Source: Ectocarpus siliculosus
Taxonomy: Eukaryota > Sar > Phaeophyceae > Ectocarpales > Ectocarpaceae
Reading direction: 5' to 3'
Assembly (NCBI GenBank): GCA_000310025.1
Contig: FN648441.1
Coordinates: 124,001-188,000 of the forward strand
DNA: 64,000 nucleotides
In this document: positions 57,672-64,000 of the stretch, one piece after another
Layout: the number at the start of each line of letters is the position of its first letter
How positions within the stretch are numbered: the stretch's first letter is position 1
The notes under the pieces: generated by a model
What the model saw: the letters and a program-made list of their open reading frames with translations, nothing else
The model's database searches: none
Told to the model about the DNA's origin: nothing
Translations under genes and position numbers: made by a program

Positions 57672-59332
57672 ATGCGGGGAGAACATGTCGGAACAGTCGG
57701 CACGACCCTTCTTCTCGTCGGGGGGTTCGTGGCCAAGGCGGGTGCCGCAGGCTCGTTTGACCCGATGATGCACATGATGCGAAACCTGTTCACCACCACC
57801 TACACCGATGGAGATGCCTGCCCTAATGAAGATGATGCCTGCGTTGCTTCAGCCAGTTGTCTGGCTTGCAACGAAGCCTACATGGCCGCTTTTTCGGATT
57901 GCGCTGCTTCGTTGACCAGCACCTCCACGTGCGATGACCTTGCCGAAGCCATGTGCTGTGCGGCGGAAGGCTGCGAGGACAACGAGGAATTTGCCGACAT
58001 CATGGGTACGTGCACGACAATTGCCTCTCCTCCGTGTTTTCGGCAACGAGAACTCCGTGATAAGAAAAGATAAATAGTTCAAACTTGCATTGTTCGTACG
58101 CAGCAGCATTGGTTTCAAGCCACGTCGCTATTTTTCGGTGATACTTTCTCGGCTCTTCTGTGAAATGGCTTCAGTGACAAGCAATGCGTGGTCTATACGG
58201 TTTCGCGTTCTTCAACAAGATGGGTCGCGACGTACAGGTTGTGACTCGTGCAGTGCACCTATCTCACGTTTAGCGCTTCTACCCCGCTTGGTATTTCGTC
58301 GGGCAGGCTGCATTAATGGGGACCTTGGTTGCGGAGTCATCGACATTGGTGATTGTGCAGGAGGCGGCAGCACGGCTATTTCCGGCTCCGACACCACGAC
58401 GGACTCCACATCCACAACCGAGACAGACTGCCCCACCGAAATCTCGGCGTGTAACGCGGATGACGAGTGCGTAACATGCACCCAGTCGTATGTTGACGCC
58501 GTGGAGGGATGCTTTGCTTCAGCGACTGGTTCCACGTGCGACGATGTTGAAGAATCTGTTTGCTGTGCGGTGGATGGCTGTGAGGACAACGAAGCGCTCA
58601 ATGATCTCTTAGGTGCGTTCCTGGTTGGTTGACTTGTGTCTGCAGAAATCTCTGGGATAGAGACGGCGTATGTCAAATGCGCGACCCGTTACACTTGTAG
58701 AGCCTTCGACCTGTTCGCGTGATCGTGACATTGTATTGCGACCGGTTTCCGGCGTAGATCGGAGCGGGCCAGAAATGGATGCCAGTACCCCTTCGTAGCA
58801 GTGCTGGCGTTTTACTGATGTCTCGCTATATGTACAACCGTTGTGCGAACACCATGATGTTGCAACTGTTTGACGAATGCCGTTTTCTTCGCTCGCCACA
58901 CTCGCGCTACTTGTCCACCGGCCAGCCTGCATCAATGCGGAATCTACATGCTCCATCGATATTGGGGATTGCGAAGCGGACGGCAGCAGGGCCATTTCCG
59001 GCTCCGACACCACCACCGAAACCGATGGTACCGTCAGCGATACTACCACCGACACCGATGGCACCGCCAGCGATACTACCTCCGAAACCGATGGTTCCGC
59101 CAGCGATACTATCACCGACACCGATGGTTCCGCCGCTGACGACGGCGACGACACCAGCGACGCCATCCCTTTCCCCGTTGGAGACGACGAGGAAGATGAT
59201 GAAGACTCTGATGCAGATGCGGACGCGGCCGACACCGAGTCATCCGCCACTTCCGTTGCGGCAATGGGAGGTTCCACGGCTGTCTGGCTGATTGCCGCCG
59301 CTGCACCCGGCCTGTGGGGCCGGTTCCAGTAA
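57672..59332 (+). CDS. Gene B: secreted modular 9-Cys protein, three exons
   Basis: Exons 57672-58005, 58307-58612 and 58926-59332 join through GT-AG phase-1 introns (301 and 313 bp) into 348 codons. The start MRGEH and the signal peptide (ending AKAGA) match gene A. Exons 1 and 2 carry one module each: C-x6-C-x5-C-x2-C-x10-C-x8/9-C-x7-CC-x4-C-EDN. Exons 2 and 3 open with the C-x6-C-x6-C...GDC motif. Exon 3 then has four Thr/Asp-rich repeats of ~11 residues (TETDGTVSDTT-like), an acidic tract, and a hydrophobic tail STAVWLIAAAAPGLWGRFQ. It lies 27 kb from gene A in the same orientation. Two modules against four in gene A shows expansion or loss by exon duplication. Function unknown. Confidence 0.85.
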
Positions 59333-61300
59333 CCCAAGCCTACCATTTTCGCCAACGTGGCGGGATGTAGTTGTAGACAACTCGAAACATTCGTCCTGCT
59401 CCCTTACAGCAGTAGGCAGTTCGAGGATTGTTTGTACAAGTACGTACAAGTCTAGTGCTGTCTACACATCGTCTAGACACGAAACAGCAGGCCATATACT
59501 ATACGCGACACGTTCAGTCCATGGCCGCTGTTCCTGTGGACGGTTTTGTCCACCACAAGTGTTTTCGATTTTGAAGAGAATGCTTGCGTCGTATGCTTTG
59601 TTTGTAGTCGTCAAGAAGAACATCAATATTCAGTCCGCCGAGAACGTGTACAATATGTAGTCTAGGTGTGACGAAATACAGAGAAATTGAGCCTTATGTC
59701 TTGACCCGAACCATCGATGTGTCTTATCTCCGGACCCTGCCTACACTGTTGCTGCTACACCAACTAGACAGCAGTAGCCGTGCTGCTGCGTTGTTTCTGT
59801 TTCGTAAGCGTAGTACTGCTGTGTGTATAGTGTTGCTGCTTCACAGCAAGTGTGTGTACACACACAGCAAGAAGTTGTGCTGCTTGCTGCGTTCTGACCC
59901 GCGTAAGAAAGTTCGAAGAAAAAATTCGTGTGATGCGGTGACGTGGTGTGACATGGTCGCCAGGAGGTGAGAAATTGCCCGCCAGGAGCAAGTTGTCGTG
60001 CAACAAGTTTTTCTTGTTGTTAGTATCAAATCCAAACGTAACTTTGTAGTTACATGCGCACAGAACATCTACTACCTCATTGCTTACCGCTCCTCTCTCG
60101 AACAAGAATCGCGCACGCAGTATCAGGACTGCGCGTCAACGCAGGAAAGTTCACGGGTGACGCATAGACAGGCGAGTGAGTACAGAGGCTGGTTGCGGTA
60201 TAACCCTGGCATTTTATTATTCCTTAAATCCCCTGCCATGGACTGGTGGGCCGCCAAAACCAGCAACCTACAAAAGCATACGAACACTCTCTGTCTACCA
60301 TGGTTGGCGGTAGTGGCGCTGTTGAGTCTATACATAAGAGATTAGACGATCAGTAGTGAGCACATGGGTTGTGGCCGTAGCTACCGACGCACCTAGCTCA
60401 CAAGAAGCCTAGACTTTCACAAAGGCTGGTGCTGTGTGGCTGCTGTACATGTATTGATCGAAACACACGGCACACGCCCTCCGATCTCCCATGAATTTTC
60501 GTCGTTACCAACAACTTGCACCAACGGAACTTGTCCTCCTCCCTATTGATGGGCCATCGAACGCCTTTCTTTCTTTCATGATCGAGAGTCTGTGGCCCAC
60601 CTGGCTGGCCTGACACCTCACACCCTATGTAGAGCACTGGGTCCTGTAGATGATCTCCAGCAATTTTCCTATACCACAAGCAGCAGCCAGGGGTGACACT
60701 GAACCGGATGACCGATGAAAAAAAATGATTCTTCTACTCTGTACGTACACGGCGGTGAAGACCGTGATCTCGGACCCCGTGAGGGGGCGACATGGGGGAG
60801 CCTATGCTACATACTCTGCTGATACAAGACAGAAACGCTACATGGTACAGCAGTGTGAAGTGGTCCCGGTATATTCTGCAGGTCGAATAGTGCCAGTCGC
60901 CCAAGCTCGCCTGGTATGACGCCGATGAAATCGGGTGGCACGACTGGAGGTCGGCATTCTGCAAAAAAAGCAGTGAGTGGTAGTCCCGGTATACCGCCGT
61001 GGTCGGCCCCGAGTAGTGCGAGTCCCGATACACCGCTGTAAATCGCTTGTCACTGGATTTGGCAACTAAAAAACTAAAAGCTATATATTCCCAACACACT
61101 CAATCAATAGTGCCTTGGTCCCGCGGTGATATTTGCCTGTCACTACAACAACACCGCCGTATATATATGGGGACCACCAGACACTGCTGTACAGGCATCA
61201 TGTTATATATGTACTCACAGGATGGTCGTCGTGACGTGATACGTTTCTTGTTATTAGTATGGAAAAAAATAAAAAAAAGATGGCTCGATTTTTGAATTTC
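59333..61300. other. No gene recognised; ACAGCAGT-rich sequence
   Basis: The first ~45 bases are conserved with the 3' flank of gene A. After that, motifs of TACAGCAGT type and a loose repeat around GGTCCCGGTATA (60860, 60985, 61020) recur. The block 60090-60200 resembles 15110-15190 (AGACAGG.GAG.GAGT.CAGAGG). Confidence 0.35.
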
Positions 61301-61915
61301 TACAGCAGTACGGACCAGACGCCGACTTCACATGGAAGTCGTACGAGTGTCGACTTAGTTGTGCTGTCACAGCATCTTGCACGCACTTCTGCCAGTGCTG
61401 GTTCGTTGATTGGAGTCTTGTAGGCCGAGATACAGCAGTGGGATTCTCGGGTTGTGGAGGCAAAAGTGAACCAGAGCAAAAATTTTCATGCATAGCTCGA
61501 TTACTGCTGCTGTGTTTTTGCTACAGCAGTATGGACTAGACGCCGAACGACGTCCGCGTGCTACAAGTACCGCAACGACCTAACGGGATGGGATACTTCC
61601 TGCCACGGCGAACCATAGTACAATGCGATGCAAACATCCGTTCGTGTGTCGCGCGGCTGCCACATGTGTCGACGACAGGTACACGTAGAGCTTTCGCCAT
61701 GTTGTTGTCGTTACCGCGCAGGAGGACCCCTCGGAGATGTTCCACATGGTGCTACAACGACAGCAGCTACTGTACATAGATGTCATAGGAGAGTGGAGTT
61801 GTGCTGTCACGGCATCTCCCACGCACTCTCCTACCGGTGCTTGTGTCGATTGGAGTCTTGTAGGCCGAAATACAAGAGTGGGTTGGACTCCCGGGTTGTG
61901 GAAGCAAACCTGCCT
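61300..61915 (+). repeat. Duplicated ~120-170 bp block
   Basis: TACAGCAGTACGGACCAGAC (61303) and TACAGCAGTATGGACTAGAC (61524) start two copies. TTGTGCTGTCACAGCATCT through GATTGGAGTCTTGTAGGCCG and CGGGTTGTGGA.GCAAA (61359-61470) recurs at 61797-61910, so the second copy carries ~230 bp of inserted sequence. Confidence 0.65.
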
Positions 61916-63420
61916 GCAACAACAGAGAGCGGTGTTCTATTTACTATAATACAGTAGAGTATCCCGCTCACCTTTTTTTTTTTTCGCGGCATGTGGTCGC
62001 ATATTTCGTTGCCACTGCCGAAAAAGACCGCTGGATCTTTACGCAGTCCACCTTTTGCATTTATCATTTTACACTGAACGACGCAGAACGGGTCGACCTT
62101 CATCGTTGTTGTTGTTGCTGTTGTCTCCACATTAAAAACCGTTCCGACGTCTTCCTCGATACTTGTGTACTACCTGTTGGAAATTGTGGGAATCTCTTCA
62201 TTCTGAGAGAGAGAGCCATAGGTCGCCATCTGACCTTTTCTTTTTTTGTATCTTTTTTTCTTCTTGTGAAGTTTTGACGTTGCGCTTGCCATCGTCGCCG
62301 CATAAGTGTTTGTGTCTTCAAACCTTCTCAGCCGGCCTTCAAACTTCTTGTTGATAATTCTCCGTGTGGTAACTTCTCCGCGCATGAGTCATATGCAGCT
62401 ATGACCTGCGCTTTGACTTTCACGATGGGTATTTTACCTCCCCGTCTTGCGTTGGTGAGTTCCTGCGATATACAGAAGGATCGCTCCACGACGCAAACAA
62501 ACGTCGACGTCTCCGTTTTTTGTTTTGTTCCCTTCGCACTCCATCCTTGCGGCGGTTTTCACACCGACTTCGAACGAACGTGGGGTGCAATTTCCTCTCT
62601 TCGTGTACCTTCCTCGTCGGCCTTCTCCGTCGTTGGTTGTGTACATAATGTATACCTCGATTTTTTTGCTTTTCGATTCCGATAGACAAGACTACGGACT
62701 GACATGTTCCTTTCACCCCCGACGGGACCGCGCGCTCGTCGAGTGCCGAAATTCTTCATCACTTCCTTGCCTCTCCCAACACCGTCTCTTCTTCCCGCCC
62801 TTACAAATCCTCTCCCCTTCTTCTTCTTCTTTCCTTCCTCCCGGTCACTCACCACCATCCGTCCTGGATGTTGGCCCCCAGCCCCATTGGGGGGCGGGGG
62901 GCCAATCCTTAACCCTAGTACTTACTTTAGTACTTACTTCAGGTGCCTCGTGTGTGGTTCAGTTATCGACACTACTTGGAATTTCACGTTGGACGTCCAA
63001 TGGACGTCCCCTGGGAAACCAATCTTTGCAACCAACCTCAACAACACACACAACACACAGTGACAACGTCGCGGCCGTATACAGAAGGCCAAGATGGCGA
63101 TGATCGCAGCGCATGCCTCAGGCAGACATATCTGGTTGCTTTCACAAAAACTCTGATGGAAACGGTGCCTGCCGCAGAGCAATGCTGCTTACAGTATATA
63201 TTGGATTTGGTTCATTCTACCAGAAGTGACGAAAAGCCCCAAATGTAAAAGAGTGATGAGCTACGGCCCAACGATGCACGCGCGTCTGAATGATGCTCGA
63301 TAGCGGCATGCCTACCAAAACTCCTAACACAGCATCCAGTTTCTTCTCCATCACGTGAAGTTGGTGGGGCGATATGTATGCTGGCGTATGATTAGTCTAC
63401 GTTTGTTTTCGTCCTGAATC
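61916..63420. other. No gene recognised
   Basis: T-rich and pyrimidine-rich stretches (61972, 62230-62270, 62770-62850) produce Ser/Phe/Pro-rich frames. A CTTACTTTAGTACTTACTTC short repeat lies near 62925. No supported coding. Confidence 0.3.
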
Positions 63421-63425
63421 GGTTG

Positions 63426-63541
63426 GTTCGTTGGAGGCACCCAGCTGCTGCCAAATACGACGAGACCTCCTTCCGGACGGGTCTGCTCCCGGGCACCCAG
63501 AAATTTGTACAAGGAACGCTTGCTTATGAATGCCAAATTGC
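63426..63541 (+). pseudogene. Fragment homologous to the hypothetical protein at 55877-56167
   Basis: One frame reads IGWFVGGTQLLPNTTRPPSG and matches IGPFVGAPQLLPNPTRDLPS of the other locus, in inverted orientation. A stop lies just upstream of the match and the frame closes soon after, so this is either an isolated exon or a broken copy. Confidence 0.3.
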
Positions 63542-63734
63542 AGGGTTGACGGGATGTGGGAGTCAATCATACAAAACAACGTGAAGATGTGGGAGTCAGT
63601 CCGCTCACAGCATTTCTGCCGCGTCGGAGCTCCAATCCGTGGTTACACAAAAGTTCCTTCCCCTGAGGCCACCTACCAACTTCTCCCGCGGTGCGTGCCT
63701 TCGATGTTTCACTCGAGAAGAGTGCAGCACTTGG

Positions 63735-63946
63735 TCGATAAAGGCTAAACCATTAGACTACTCAGTCAGGGCTGTGATGGTTTGTTGGCTGAAGAGTCTA
63801 ATGGTTGAGCCGTTGTCGATCAAACAATGTGTCCTTGGACTCTTGGCCTCCCAACTGCGAACAACAGTATTTGCGGGGCCGAACCCCAACTTGCCGTAGA
63901 CCCCTACAATTCTCAGCGTAGACTAATGGTTTAGCCTACATCGATC
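63735..63946. mobile_element. Small hairpin/TIR element (~210 bp) related to the 42.6-kb palindrome
   Basis: TCGATAAAGGCTAAACCATT (continuing AGACTAC, 63736) is inverted at 63919-63944 (GTAGACTAATGGTTTAGCCT, then ACATCGA). Inside, 63743-63769 and 63785-63811 form an imperfect ~27-bp stem. The shared CCATTAGACTACTCAGTCAG links it to 42592-42663. Size and structure fit a MITE. Confidence 0.6.
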
Positions 63947-64000
63947 AGCACTCTCTTCCCTCAACATGTGCTCACGAACTACTGCATGCAGTAGCGCTTT

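Overview
This window is eukaryotic nuclear DNA that is poor in genes and rich in repeats. Two multi-exon genes have GT-AG introns of about 300-800 bp. There are two runs of N (3529-3616 and 21782-22166), long CT/CA microsatellites and homopolymer G runs, and remains of several transposon classes. The mix (LINE, DIRS-order tyrosine-recombinase element, decayed Ty3/gypsy, a small LTR element, satellite DNA) together with secreted cysteine-rich Thr/Asp-rich proteins suggests a stramenopile alga, possibly a brown alga. That assignment is inference; nothing in the window fixes the species. Many open frames begin at GTG or TTG, so starts given here were reset to ATG where one exists.

Layout. 1-1923: nothing recognised. 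1929-3274: a miniature LTR (TRIM-like) retrotransposon with intact LTRs, a polypurine tract and a 5-bp target duplication. 4430-16607: a 12-kb structure whose ends are ~950-bp inverted copies (about 95% identical by eye) flanked by ~110-bp direct copies. It encloses a small secreted-protein candidate on the minus strand (7943-8251), a 1.3-kb terminal-inverted-repeat element (9571-10881) and a 3.1-kb dimeric satellite (10884-13990). 16.7-17.3 kb: a CATGGA/CATGAA-rich repeat. 20.4-26.6 kb: a LINE with endonuclease and reverse transcriptase domains, plus two short elements that share its 3' tail. 27.1-30.6 kb: gene A, a five-exon gene for a secreted modular Cys-rich protein. 32.8-37.1 kb: a tyrosine-recombinase retroelement with split direct repeats A1...B1-A2-B2 and no reverse transcriptase. 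37.1-40.3 kb: a decayed Ty3/gypsy polyprotein. 42.6 kb: a 72-bp near-perfect palindrome. 43-44.2 kb: a gag-like frame on the minus strand. 45.5-46.7 kb: a second TIR element. 47.1-47.5 kb: a CCATGGCCGG-rich repeat. 47.5-57.4 kb: mostly unassigned, with dispersed repeats and a CT/CA microsatellite. 57.7-59.3 kb: gene B, a three-exon paralogue of gene A. 59.3-64 kb: unassigned, with duplicated blocks and a hairpin element at 63.7-63.9 kb.

The most interesting feature is the gene A/gene B family. Both encode a signal peptide, repeated 9-cysteine modules with near-constant spacing, a Thr/Ser/Asp-rich linker and a hydrophobic C-terminus. Every exon junction is phase 1, so modules can be duplicated without breaking the frame. 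In gene A, a 679-bp unequal exchange has produced a chimeric exon. Homology between the paralogues covers the promoter region, the exons and the start of the 3' UTR. No function is known to me.
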